Below are positions 33,501 through 46,100 of a stretch of DNA of 64,000 bases, piece after piece; positions within the stretch are counted from its first letter, which is position 1, and every line of letters begins with the position of its first letter. The notes under the pieces were generated by a model. The model ran no database searches and was not told the DNA's origin. It worked only from the letters and a program-made list of their open reading frames with translations. The stretch comes from Monocercomonoides exilis. Its lineage: Eukaryota; Preaxostyla; Oxymonadida; Polymastigidae. The position numbers and the translations under genes were made by a program. The stretch is taken from the NCBI GenBank assembly GCA_001643675.2, contig LSRY02000017.1, positions 186,001 to 250,000 of the forward strand. Direction: 5' to 3'.

Positions 33501-36500
33501 CGACAAAAGGAACTTGTTTGTTAGAAGCATGCAATTTTGAGAGATTTTCGTGTGCTGTATCTCCGTTGATCATTTTATCTTCCATTCTTCTTAATAACGA
33601 CAATTTTTCATATATAGACAATACGAAGAGTTTTGAAGGGAGCATTGCAAAAGTGTTGCTGAAAGAAGATGAAAATCTTGTAATCAATATGACTAATGCT
33701 TCATATTGCTCGCTTCATTCTAGCAATGGGAAAGGAGGCTTTTTTATCTGAATTGCAAAAAATGTGCCAGTTTAATCCCTTTAATTCTTGGAGGCAACGT
33801 GATATTTGGAAAAAATCTAGCAGATATTGGTAAGAATTTGTTTATTTTAGCGGTAGATCTGAATACGACTGTGAAGGAAAATACTTTTAAATTTGATTTT
33901 TCTTCAATCAAAGCTGACGGCAATTTGTTTGTCGGAAGTGATGAAACGCATATTAATAAAGATTTATTTATGTTTCTCATCCCTTTTGTTTCCCTTCAAA
34001 TATACGTGTCATCTAACGGTTTTGACGTTGCACGCTGTGGAAGCAAAGAAGAACCATGTAAAAGTGTATGGAAGAGTATTAATCAGATGAAAGAGAGCAG
34101 CGAAAAGAAAACATTGTATATTATTAATTCCACCATAATTAGAGATTTCTTCAATGCATCAAATTATTTGTTGAAAAAAGTCGAACAAATTGAGGGGAAA
34201 TTTATGAAAGCTGTAATATTCTTTGAAAAAGCAACAGAAAACAGCTTGGATTGTTATATGAGTAATGATTTATCGTTTTCGCTTTCGAACATTACACTCC
34301 AATTATCATCTGGCTTCGACAACACTGCTATCACTGTAATAACAAATAGAGCTGGTGACTTGATGATAAGTGAATGTTCTTTTCATTCAGAAGCTCAAAG
34401 AGATGCTGATTTTATTTGCATTTTTGTTTATGCCATTGAAGGAAATGTGAATGTCAATGATTTATCAATGAACTCCTGTTATATTGGAAACAACATTTTC
34501 TTAATAAAAGATACGGGAATTTCATGTGATTTATCAAATTTACTTGTGTCTGCATTGAATGAAACAAGAGGATGCATTATATCAATTGAAGAATCCAATA
34601 TTCACCATTCTGAAAATAGTGTACATGCCACAAGCAGCATGCATATTGAAAACTCGTCATTTTTGATATTGAAAAGGAGCGATAATCAAGTGAGTGTGCT
34701 TGAATCAAATAGTGATAATGGAATAGAATTGGAGATAAACAAGAGTTCATTCACTGACAACAAAACAGAAAGAAGTGAAAATGGAGGAGCAATATATTTT
34801 TCATTGTGTAAGGCGGGAACATTACTTATATCGGATTCAACAATCAGTCATTGTTGCTGCAGCAGTAGTGGAAAAGGAGGAGGGGCATATTTAAAATGTG
34901 AAGAAACTGAGTTGTTGAATTTTGAATTAGTCAAAATGAATATGAGTGCAAATACAGCAAAAGTTGGAAATGATGTATTTATCAGGTGCTTTAACATTTC
35001 ATCTCAGATCAATGAAAAGCAATTTCAATTTGATCTTCGTGAAAAGTCTTATGTTCATTTTAATGCCATATATGGATCTGACCTAACTGAACGCACAGGC
35101 GACACAAATTTAATTGATTTCATTACTATTTATCAAAGCGATACGATTATTGTATCAAGAAAAAATGGATTAAATGAGAGACAATGCGGCACATATATTT
35201 TTCCATGCTTTTCAGTTGATTATGGACTTTCTCATTTAACTTCAGACTATATCAGTCTCATGTTCGTTGATACAGAAAGCACGATAAAAGCAGAAGCATA
35301 TCTGGAAGAGATGAGCTTGACCTCTAAAAGCAGGTGTTTGTGTGAGGTGGAGATTGCAACAATGATCAAATGCACAAAAGAATCTTTTATAAAAACGTCG
35401 AACACTGTAGCGATATCGAGATTAAGCTTTATATTTGATTTAAATTTCATATCTTTTCATGATACGTTATTTTCGCCAAATGGAGGTTTACTAGAGATAA
35501 CTAACTGTTCATTTTGCTCAAAGCAGCCAGAGCATTCAGAGATTCTTGAAAATGCATATTTGCCATTTCATATTATTCAAATTACCGAAGGGAAATATCA
35601 TGGATATGATATCACAATAGAAAACTTGGTATTTTCAAAGCCTCCTTTTTTAGTTTCTTCTTCTCAGGAATTCTTGATAAGTATTGCTGTTTTTCGCAAT
35701 CTGGTTGTAGAAAGTTCACTTATAAGTGTAACCTGCAGTGGACAGCTTACGGTGAGTCATCTTGCTTTTGTTAACAATACAGTGTCAAAAAACGATTTAT
35801 CATTATTGTCTTGCGTGAGTGTGAAAAATCAGATACAGTTTTCAAACTGTTCGTTCAAAAACACAAATGCAGTTAATGAAAAAAGAAAATTTGCCACGAT
35901 GAATTTGTGCACAGATGTGCTGATAAATTGTTGTGTTTTTGATGGAAGTTCAATAGATAGTGAAATAGAAGATTCAATATTCAAGCAATGCAACAAAGTG
36001 GAAGAAGAGATATGTATGTGGAATGGATCTCTGATAGATGTGATAAATAGTGCTGCAATAATGAGGGATACTATTATCGAAAATTCTCCAGAAGGTGGAC
36101 TGAAAGTTAGCGGAGGTCATGTATCAATTGAAGCAGCGAATTTCAATAGCAATAATCCATTGATTGCTCACTATCCATCATTGAGAAGAAACATTGCTTG
36201 TACGCATTCAGGTAATTTGGAGATAATCAGTTTGAAAGGTGGAGATGGTTTGAAAGAAAACTCATCTCTTTGGATTCTGGAAAATGGATGTGCCTTAACA
36301 GGAATTATTTCTGAAAGAGCTTCTTCATTCTTTATTCCGGTTCTTGAATCAGTTGAGATGAAAGAAACTGGGGCAGAATTAACGCTGTCATTCAAAGGAA
36401 TGTTGCTGCTTCCATGCAATTTATCGTTTGCAATATTAAAAGAAATAGGGGATGAGGAATTTTTGGATAGATACATTATTGATGAGGGATGGCATGTATC

Positions 36501-37038
36501 TGAGAAAGAACTATTAGGGAAAGTACCAAAAGAGGTAGTGGCAAATGAAAAAGATGATGCTGATGTAAGTGTGCATATTTTGTTTGGGAATCCAAATGCT
36601 CCATCATCAACTGATTCATTCATTCTGAAGAACAGAAGCAAAGATCAAACAGGTGTAAGCAATGAACTTGCTGAAGGAGGAAAAGAAGGAAAATCATCAT
36701 GGGCTTTGATTGTTATTATAATGTTGACTGTATTGTTTTTGATTGTTCTTATTGTATCGATAATATTCATCGCTCGGTGGAAAAAGGCGAAGGAGCGAAC
36801 AGAAGAATTGGAAGAGATTGTGGAAGATACTGTAAAAAAGGATCCAAAGATACTTGAAATGATAACAATGGAAATAACTCCCAACATTCAGCAGAAAAAA
36901 ATGGAGAGTGAAGCAAAGAAGGTAAAAAGAAGAATGTGCAAAAAGAAAATGCAGCATTCAGAATCAACAGAATATTTGCTGAGCAAGAGCGAATCGACAG
37001 AAAACATTCTAGGGAGAGATTCAGACAAGGATGTCTAA
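24580..37038 (+). pseudogene. nine-module beta-helix surface receptor, ectodomain and TM (left copy)
   Basis: One gene-sized stretch codes for a secreted or surface protein, now broken. It starts with a hydrophobic leader (MSAVFVVIFIKLN). Nine modules spaced about 0.93-1.22 kb each open with a V-x-x-x-G-x-D-x3-CG-x4-5-C-x-S motif, at about 26227, 27335, 28459, 29647, 30867, 32029, 33101, 34033 and 35183. Between them are GGAI/GGGL and FxxN-like repeats with Cys-Ser-Phe strands, typical of Pmp-like right-handed beta-helices. A transmembrane helix (36697-36777) and a basic cytosolic stretch follow. Lesions shared with the right copy: in-frame TGA at 25750 and 26980, TAG at 33135, and frameshifts near 28367, 28825, 30945, 32290 and 33400. 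This copy also has length changes in runs near 28246, 29706, 32363, 32768 and 33740. Confidence 0.8.
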
Positions 37039-37861
37039 CTTAGTGGATGCAATGGCCTGTTCATCGCCTCACGAAAAGTTGATTGTAGATCTGAGGGATT
37101 CGTTGTTCATGCTGCTTCACGGGAGGAACGAGAAGAAAGAAATGGCGATTGGGGTTTGCAAGAAAGAGAGATGACAGCTGCACAGATCCTGTTCTGGGTG
37201 GCTAATCTGGCGCTGCACTCATTTGACGAGATGGAGAACAAGCTTCAGTCATTGGCCAACCTCAGCCCGCACATTGTTCTGTTTTCAGAGCACATGGTCA
37301 TCTGCATTGTGATACATTCCGATTTTTCTTCTGATGACAGTTCAGACTCATCATCCATCTCTTCATCAACAGTTGTGACATCTGCAAGCGAGGATGATGA
37401 TAGAGACTCTCTGCCTTCATCTGCATTTGAGGATGAGGAAGACAACAAGAAGGAATGTATGAGATGGAAGGCACCAGAACTGATGGTGAACAGGAAGATG
37501 GAGGCAACAAAGAAGTCTGTTGTGTTTTCTATTGGAATGATGGCATGGGAGTGTCTGACGCTCCAGATTCCATTTGGTGACTATGAAGCAGATGTAGCTG
37601 GAAAGAAAATTGCGAATGGAGAAAGACCTCAGCCAGAAGAAATCGATGGTTGCGAATTAAGAACAGGGGTGAAAGCATGTGTGTCACAGAATAGCGAGGA
37701 GAGGCCTGGATTGCTGGAAGTGAAGAGAGCTGTTTGGGCACTTTCCGGCTGAGGCTGTGATGGTCACTGCCTCTGATGCTATTGACTTGGAGGTTGGTTC
37801 TAATAATAAAGGCGAAAATAGGGATAGTGATGCTGAAAGCAGATATTCATTGATTAGATGA
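37031..37861 (+). pseudogene. pseudokinase tail of the receptor (left copy)
   Basis: It continues the receptor after two frame changes (near 37030 and 37150). The kinase-like C-lobe is clear: RWKAPELM (APE motif), FSIGMMAWECL (the DxWSxG helix) and ERPGLLEVK (late Arg). The catalytic loop is degenerate: LANLSPHIVL replaces HRDLKPxNVL, and HSDFSS takes the place of DFG. A Ser/Asp-rich insert follows where the activation loop should be, so the domain cannot be an active kinase. A missing GA unit at about 37727 truncates the frame compared with the right copy. Confidence 0.75.
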
Positions 37862-39139
37862 ATGGAGAAATTCTGGATATTTCGATGCTTTTGAAAAAGA
37901 TATTTTCTTTTTTTATAAGTCATATTAAAGGTTGAAAGGGAAGGGTTTGCGATAGGAATGAATTGAAGAGCAAATCGAACGTAACAAATCCTTTATGTGT
38001 ATTTTCATGAACAATGGGTTAAATCTTTCGGGACTTGTGGTCTTTTGGAAGATAACTATGCATTTCATAAAAGTGTATCAAACATATGCACATATGTATT
38101 TGTGGCATGGTTTTTTTCTGGCCTGTTGCTTATTATTTCAGAGATTTTCTCTGAAGATTATGCATAATGAAAATGAAAGCATCATTGAGTTCTCTCGGAT
38201 TTTTTATTTATTCTACTAATACCATTAATGAATATAAAGCATTTATTATCATGATTTGCAATATTTTACAACCTATTGTTGGTAAATAATAATTATATAC
38301 GCGAAATATCTAAAATTTATATCAAAAACACAGAATATTTTGAATTTCAACAAATGCGAATGCATTAATCTCAGTGTGAAAATTTTTTGAAACATGAAAG
38401 TGCGAAATAATTGATGTGAGCATTTGGAGCAGTGGAGCTTAAAGCCGAAAAAAATTATGAAAAGAAATGTATAGTTATTATTCCATATTGAAAATATAAG
38501 TTATATTTGTCACAATTATCAAAAAACGAATTGAGGAAAAAACAACAATTACCATCGAAGAAAGGAAAGCATATTCATGCTTGGGAGATTTTAGACATTT
38601 GAACAAAACTTTCTATCATAAGCACAGAAACATTGATCCTGTCATAAAATCGAAGACAATCACAATTGGAGTGATAAGTTCACATTTGTATAATTTTAAC
38701 CTAAAACATGGTGAAGGAGAGCAATTCCTTCTTTAAGTTATTGAAACATACATTGCACAACAATCAGGTTTATTCTTCTGTTGATAATTCATTAAAAAAA
38801 ATTAATTTTGAACAAGAAGAAGATGTAGAATAGGAAATGAATGGCAAAACCGCGTTATATGGTAATGGCCTATTTTTGTGAAATTAATATATGAGTAATG
38901 TTGATAATGGATATCATGTTTTCATGCATCAGAGATGTGCGGAAGTTGACAAAAAGTCAAAAACAAAAATTAAAAAATAGAGGAAAAATGGGTGAATGAA
39001 TTTTCTTAAATTAGAATTTTGAAAAATAAATAATTAAACCAACTTCTATGGGGTCAAATTCTGACGCAGTTGCACCGTCCCCAGCTACAAGTGAATCTGA
39101 TTTTTCAAATTCTGACAATTGAAGAATATCATTTTCATC
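37862..39139. other. noncoding part of left arm
   Basis: AT-rich with no credible gene. The mirror image is in the right arm. Differences from the mirror are again run lengths, for example the A-runs at 38948-38993. Confidence 0.6.
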
Positions 39140-39955
39140 TTATATATCAGATTCTAACTCTGATTCTGTCGAGTCACTTTCTTCACTTTCAGATTCTTTC
39201 AATTCATTTTCTTTTTCTGTTAAATCGAAGACGATTTCCTTTATTAGATCCTCAAATTGTATTTGTAAGTTTCTTCTGACAAGCCACATAGATAAATAGT
39301 CCCCAAGATACTTTTCTCTGCATCCTGTTTATGGAAAAAATTTCCGTAAATTCATCCACAAACCTTCGACAGTGTTTGTTCATGTATGAGTGATTTTGTT
39401 TTTGAATTCTCGCTGATGACAGACAGTATCATGAGCGTAACCATAATCTTTCAATCTGGCATAAGCCTTCCATTCATCGCTCATGATCCGAGTTCCAGGA
39501 AAAATTTTTGCTCGTATTATTGGAACCAATGTCAACCTTCCTATATGGCACAATCATCACGTGGTTCTTTCCTGCACCTCCCTCTGGTTTCCTTTCCACA
39601 GCTCCAAATATCCAGATTTGGCTCTTCTTTTTCCCTCGCCCACACTTTCTGCGCCTCCAAACCGCTTCGTTGATCTCCACAACTCTTCCCGGCCCTCCTA
39701 TAATAGCTTGATTTTTGTTCCATATTGATGTTTATCTGACACGAATAACATTCGTCCAATAATGAATAGTGATTTCACTTATTCCAAGCAGTTCACCAAT
39801 GTGTGCGGCTGATATTCCAATGTGATAATATAAAACAATCATCAAAAATTTTCTCAGTGGTATTTTCGAATTTTCCAAAGATGTGTTTTTAAGACTGACT
39901 GTTTTTTGCCGCATTTTCCGCATCTCCAATACTTGTAAAAAAATGCCTCCTAATG
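39140..39955 (-). pseudogene. Merlin/ISXO2-type transposase remnant (left copy)
   Basis: The mirror copy of the right-arm remnant, read on the minus strand. The zinc-ribbon half, helix-turn-helix region, DDE core and acidic C-tail are spread over several frames. It ends beside the central 244-bp element, where its N-terminus is missing. See the right copy for motifs. Confidence 0.75.
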
Positions 39956-39960
39956 TAAAT

Positions 39961-40204
39961 ATGGGTGATTCTTTTTGAAAAGTCACAAATGTTTAATTTT
40001 CATATAAATCAAAAATTATATAAATGGCTCAAATTTCTGTTAACATGCACCAAACTTTCCAAATATGGAATCCATTATTGGATAATGCTATTTAACACAT
40101 TCTTAAGTAATTTCATGAATGTTTATAAAAATTTGAGCTAAACATGAAATTTTTGATATATTTGAAAATTTAACATTTGTGACTTTTCAAAAAGAATCAC
40201 CCAT
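39961..40204. mobile_element. MITE-like element at the palindrome centre
   Basis: A 244-bp element bounded by ATGGGTGATTCTTTTTGAAA and its inverse. The first 33 bp of each end are perfectly symmetric. Inside, 178 bp (39994-40171) are only imperfectly symmetric, so left and right inner ends are related but diverged. The same inner-terminus sequence (GAAAAGT..CAAATGTT) recurs at 2146-2456. No direct target duplication can exist, because the flanks are the palindrome arms themselves. It contains no ORF. Confidence 0.65.
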
Positions 40205-40209
40205 ATTTA

Positions 40210-41025
40210 CATTAGGAGGCATTTTTTTACAAGTATTGGAGATGCGGAAAATGCGGCAAAAAACAGTCAGTCTTAAAAACACATCTTTGGAAAATTCGAA
40301 AATACCACTGAGAAAATTTTTGATGATTGTTTTATATTATCACATTGGAATATCAGCCGCACACATTGGTGAACTGCTTGGAATAAGTGAAATCACTATT
40401 CATTATTGGACGAATGTTATTCGTGTCAGATAAACATCAATATGGAACAAAAATCAAGCTATTATAGGAGGGCCGGGAAGAGTTGTGGAGATCAACGAAG
40501 CGGTTTGGAGGCGCAGAAAGTGTGGGCGAGGGAAAAAGAAGAGCCAAATCTGGATATTTGGAGCTGTGGAAAGGAAACCAGAGGGAGGTGCAGGAAAGAA
40601 CCACGTGATGATTGTGCCATATAGGAAGGTTGACATTGGTTCCAATAATACGAGCAAAAATTTTTCCTGGAACTCGGATCATGAGCGATGAATGGAAGGC
40701 TTATGCCAGATTGAAAGATTATGGTTACGCTCATGATACTGTCTGTCATCAGCGAGAATTCAAAAACAAAATCACTCATACATGAACAAACACTGTCGAA
40801 GGTTTGTGGATGAATTTACGGAAATTTTTTCCATAAACAGGATGCAGAGAAAAGTATCTTGGGGACTATTTATCTATGTGGCTTGTCAGAAGAAACTTAC
40901 AAATACAATTTGAGGATCTAATAAAGGAAATCGTCTTCGATTTAACAGAAAAAGAAAATGAATTGAAAGAATCTGAAAGTGAAGAAAGTGACTCGACAGA
41001 ATCAGAGTTAGAATCTGATATATAA
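40210..41025 (+). pseudogene. Merlin/ISXO2-type transposase remnant (right copy)
   Basis: Order of parts: zinc-ribbon half (YWRCGKCGKKQSV), an HTH-like stretch with GISAAHIGELLGISEITIHY, then the DDE core. The core includes INEAVWRRRK with RGKKKSQIWIFGAVER, MSDEWKAYARLKDYGYAH and TNTVEGLWMNLRKFF, followed by YLGDYLSMWLVRRN and an acidic Ser-rich tail ending in TAA. The second Asp (SDEW) and final Glu (VEGLW) of the triad are kept. The first is Asn (INE, 40494-40496) where the family has Asp. At least four frame changes and a missing N-terminus make it inactive. Merlin elements are the eukaryotic relatives of IS1016/ISXO2. Confidence 0.8.
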
Positions 41026-42308
41026 GATGAAAATGATATTCTTCAATTGTCAGAATTTGAAAAATCAGATTCACTTGTAGCTGGGGACGGTGCAACTGCG
41101 TCAGAATTTGACCCCATAGAAGTTGGTTTAATTATTTATTTTTCAAAATTCTAATTTAAGAAAATTCATTCACCCATTTTTTCCTCTATTTTTTTAATTT
41201 TTTGTTTTTGACTTTTTTGTCAACTTCCGCACATCTCTGATGCATGAAAACATGATATCCATTATCAACATTACTCATATATTAATTTCACAAAAAATAG
41301 GCCATTACCATATAACGCGGTTTTGCCATTCATTTCCTATTCTACATCTTCTTCTTGTTCAAAATTAATTTTTTTTAATGAATTATCAACAGAAGAATAA
41401 ACCTGATTGTTGTGCAATGTATGTTTCAATAACTTAAAGAAGGAATTGCTCTCCTTCACCATGTTTTAGGTTAAAATTATACAAATGTGAACTTATCACT
41501 CCAATTGTGATTGTCTTCGATTTTATGACAGGATCAATGTTTCTGTGCTTATGATAGAAAGTTTTGTTCAAATGTCTAAAATCTCCCAAGCATGAATATG
41601 CTTTCCTTTCTTCGATGGTAATTGTTGTTTTTTCCTCAATTCGTTTTTTGATAATTGTGACAAATATAACTTATATTTTCAATATGGAATAATAACTATA
41701 CATTTCTTTTCATAATTTTTTTCGGCTTTAAGCTCCACTGCTCCAAATGCTCACATCAATTATTTCGCACTTTCATGTTTCAAAAAATTTTCACACTGAG
41801 ATTAATGCATTCGCATTTGTTGAAATTCAAAATATTCTGTGTTTTTGATATAAATTTTAGATATTTCGCGTATATAATTATTATTTACCAACAATAGGTT
41901 GTAAAATATTGCAAATCATGATAATAAATGCTTTATATTCATTAATGGTATTAGTAGAATAAATAAAAAATCCGAGAGAACTCAATGATGCTTTCATTTT
42001 CATTATGCATAATCTTCAGAGAAAATCTCTGAAATAATAAGCAACAGGCCAGAAAAAAACCATGCCACAAATACATATGTGCATATGTTTGATACACTTT
42101 TATGAAATGCATAGTTATCTTCCAAAAGACCACAAGTCCCGAAAGATTTAACCCATTGTTCATGAAAATACACATAAAGGATTTGTTACGTTCGATTTGC
42201 TCTTCAATTCATTCCTATCGCAAACCCTTCCCTTTCAACCTTTAATATGACTTATAAAAAAAGAAAATATCTTTTTCAAAAGCATCGAAATATCCAGAAT
42301 TTCTCCAT
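41026..42308. other. noncoding part of right arm
   Basis: Mirror of 37862-39139. No gene is seen. Confidence 0.6.
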
Positions 42309-43140
42309 TCATCTAATCAATGAATATCTGCTTTCAGCATCACTATCCCTATTTTCGCCTTTATTATTAGAACCAACCTCCAAGTCAATAGCATCAGAGG
42401 CAGTGACCATCACAGCCTCAGCCGGAAAGTGCCCAAACAGCTCTCTCTTCACTTCCAGCAATCCAGGCCTCTCCTCGCTATTCTGTGACACACATGCTTT
42501 CACCCCTGTTCTTAATTCGCAACCATCGATTTCTTCTGGCTGAGGTCTTTCTCCATTCGCAATTTTCTTTCCAGCTACATCTGCTTCATAGTCACCAAAT
42601 GGAATCTGGAGCGTCAGACACTCCCATGCCATCATTCCAATAGAAAACACAACAGACTTCTTTGTTGCCTCCATCTTCCTGTTCACCATCAGTTCTGGTG
42701 CCTTCCATCTCATACATTCCTTCTTGTTGTCTTCCTCATCCTCAAATGCAGATGAAGGCAGAGAGTCTCTATCATCATCCTCGCTTGCAGATGTCACAAC
42801 TGTTGATGAAGAGATGGATGATGAGTCTGAACTGTCATCAGAAGAAAAATCGGAATGTATCACAATGCAGATGACCATGTGCTCTGAAAACAGAACAATG
42901 TGCGGGCTGAGGTTGGCCAATGACTGAAGCTTGTTCTCCATCTCGTCAAATGAGTGCAGCGCCAGATTAGCCACCCAGAACAGGATCTGTGCAGCTGTCA
43001 TCTCTCTTTCTTGCAAACCCCAATCGCCATTTCTTTCTTCTCGTTCCTCCCGTGAAGCAGCATGAACAACGAATCCCTCAGATCTACAATCAACTTTTCG
43101 TGAGGCGATGAACAGGCCATTGCATCCACTAAGTTAGACA
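42309..43140 (-). pseudogene. pseudokinase tail of the receptor (right copy)
   Basis: Here the pseudokinase frame is open for 235 codons (43016-42309) and continues beyond the point where the left copy stops, ending SRYSLIR. The same degenerate catalytic loop and Ser/Asp insert are present. The link to the membrane part (43016-43140) still needs two frame changes, as in the left copy. Confidence 0.75.
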
Positions 43141-46100
43141 TCCTTGTCTGAATCTCTCCCTAGAATGTTTTCTGTCGATTCGCTCTTGCTCAGCAAATAT
43201 TCTGTTGATTCTGAATGCTGCATTTTCTTTTTGCACATTCTTCTTTTTACCTTCTTTGCTTCACTCTCCATTTTTTTCTGCTGAATGTTGGGAGTTATTT
43301 CCATTGTTATCATTTCAAGTATCTTTGGATCCTTTTTTACAGTATCTTCCACAATCTCTTCCAATTCTTCTGTTCGCTCCTTCGCCTTTTTCCACCGAGC
43401 GATGAATATTATCGATACAATAAGAACAATCAAAAACAATACAGTCAACATTATAATAACAATCAAAGCCCATGATGATTTTCCTTCTTTTCCTCCTTCA
43501 GCAAGTTCATTGCTTACACCTGTTTGATCTTTGCTTCTGTTCTTCAGAATGAATGAATCAGTTGATGATGGAGCATTTGGATTCCCAAACAAAATATGCA
43601 CACTTACATCAGCATCATCTTTTTCATTTGCCACTACCTCTTTTGGTACTTTCCCTAATAGTTCTTTCTCAGATACATGCCATCCCTCATCAATAATGTA
43701 TCTATCCAAAAATTCCTCATCCCCTATTTCTTTTAATATTGCAAACGATAAATTGCATGGAAGCAGCAACATTCCTTTGAATGACAGCGTTAATTCTGCC
43801 CCAGTTTCTTTCATCTCAACTGATTCAAGAACCGGAATAAAGAATGAAGAAGCTCTTTCAGAAATAATTCCTGTTAAGGCACATCCATTTTCCAGAATCC
43901 AAAGAGATGAGTTTTCTTTCAAACCATCTCCACCTTTCAAACTGATTATCTCCAAATTACCTGAATGCGTACAAGCAATGTTTCTTCTCAATGATGGATA
44001 GTGAGCAATCAATGGATTATTGCTATTGAAATTCGCTGCTTCAATTGATACATGACCTCCGCTAACTTTCAGTCCACCTTCTGGAGAATTTTCGATAATA
44101 GTATCCCTCATTATTGCAGCACTATTTATCACATCTATCAGAGATCCATTCCACATACATATCTCTTCTTCCACTTTGTTGCATTGCTTGAATATTGAAT
44201 CTTCTATTTCACTATCTATTGAACTTCCATCAAAAACACAACAATTTATCAGCACATCTGTGCACAAATTCATCGTGGCAAATTTTCTTTTTTCATTAAC
44301 TGCATTTGTGTTTTTGAACGAACAGTTTGAAAACTGTATCTGATTTTTCACACTCACGCAAGACAATAATGATAAATCGTTTTTTGACACTGTATTGTTA
44401 ACAAAAGCAAGATGACTCACCGTAAGCTGTCCACTGCAGGTTACACTTATAAGTGAACTTTCTACAACCAGATTGCGAAAAACAGCAATACTTATCAAGA
44501 ATTCCTGAGAAGAAGAAACTAAAAAAGGAGGCTTTGAAAATACCAAGTTTTCTATTGTGATATCATATCCATGATATTTCCCTTCGGTAATTTGAATAAT
44601 ATGAAATGGCAAATATGCATTTTCAAGAATCTCTGAATGCTCTGGCTGCTTTGAGCAAAATGAACAGTTAGTTATCTCTAGTAAACCTCCATTTGGCGAA
44701 AATAACGTATCATGAAAAGATATGAAATTTAAATCAAATATAAAGCTTAATCTCGATATCGCTACAGTGTTCGACGTTTTTATAAAAGATTCTTTTGTGC
44801 ATTTGATCATTGTTGCAATCTCCACCTCACACAAACACCTGCTTTTAGAGGTCAAGCTCATCTCTTCCAGATATGCTTCTGCTTTTATCGTGCTTTCTGT
44901 ATCAACGAACATGAGACTGATATAGTCTGAAGTTAAATGAGAAAGTCCATAATCAACTGAAAAGCATGGAAAAATATATGTGCCGCATTGTCTCTCATTT
45001 AATCCATTTTTTCTTGATACAATAATCGTATCGCTTTGATAAATAGTAATGAAATCAATTAAATTTGTGTCGCCTGTGCGTTCAGTTAGGTCAGATCCAT
45101 ATATGGCATTAAAATGAACATAAGACTTTTCACGAAGATCAAATTGAAATTGCTTTTCATTGATCTGAGATGAAATGTTAAAGCACCTGATAAATACATC
45201 ATTTCCAACTTTTGCTGTATTTGCACTCATATTCATTTTGACTAATTCAAAATTCAACAACTCAGTTTCTTCACATTTTAAATATGCCCCTCCTCCTTTT
45301 CCACTACTGCTGCAGCAACAATGACTGATTGTTGAATCCGATATAAGTAATGTTCCCGCCTTACACAATGAAAAATATATTGCTCCTCCATTTTCACTTC
45401 TTTCTGTTTTGTTGTCAGTGAATGAACTCTTGTTTATCTCCAATTCTATTCCATTATCACTATTTGATTCAAGCACACTCACTTGATTATCGCTCCTTTT
45501 CAATATCAAAAATGACGAGTTTTCAATATGCATGCTGCTTGTGGCATGTACACTATTTTCAGAATGGTGAATATTGGATTCTTCAATTGATATAATGCAT
45601 CCTCTTGTTTCATTCAATGCAGACACAAGTAAATTTGATAAATCACATGAAATTCCCGTATCTTTTATTAAGAAAATGTTGTTTCCAATATAACAGGAGT
45701 TCATTGATAAATCATTGACATTCACATTTCCTTCAATGGCATAAACAAAAATGCAAATAAAATCAGCATCTCTTTGAGCTTCTGAATGAAAAGAACATTC
45801 ACTTATCATCAAGTCACCAGCTCTATTTGTTATTACAGTGATAGCAGTGTTGTCGAAGCCAGATGATAATTGGAGTGTAATGTTCGAAAGCGAAAACGAT
45901 AAATCATTACTCATATAACAATCCAAGCTGTTTTCTGTTGCTTTTTCAAAGAATATTACAGCTTTCATAAATTTCCCCTCAATTTGTTCGACTTTTTTCA
46001 ACAAATAATTTGATGCATTGAAGAAATCTCTAATTATGGTGGAATTAATAATATACAATGTTTTCTTTTCGCTGCTCTCTTTCATCTGATTAATACTCTT

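Larger units (their letters stand above)
24358..39993 (+). repeat. left arm of giant palindrome
   Basis: It is the reverse complement of 40172-55816. Paired positions sum to about 80,165 near the centre and 80,174 at the outer ends, so net indel drift is only about 9 bp over 15.6 kb. Every arm difference I examined inside is a change in homopolymer length or one GA unit. The outer end is abrupt: similarity stops within about 15 bp, upstream of GAGTTCGGATT. It contains the receptor pseudogene and a transposase remnant. Confidence 0.95.
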
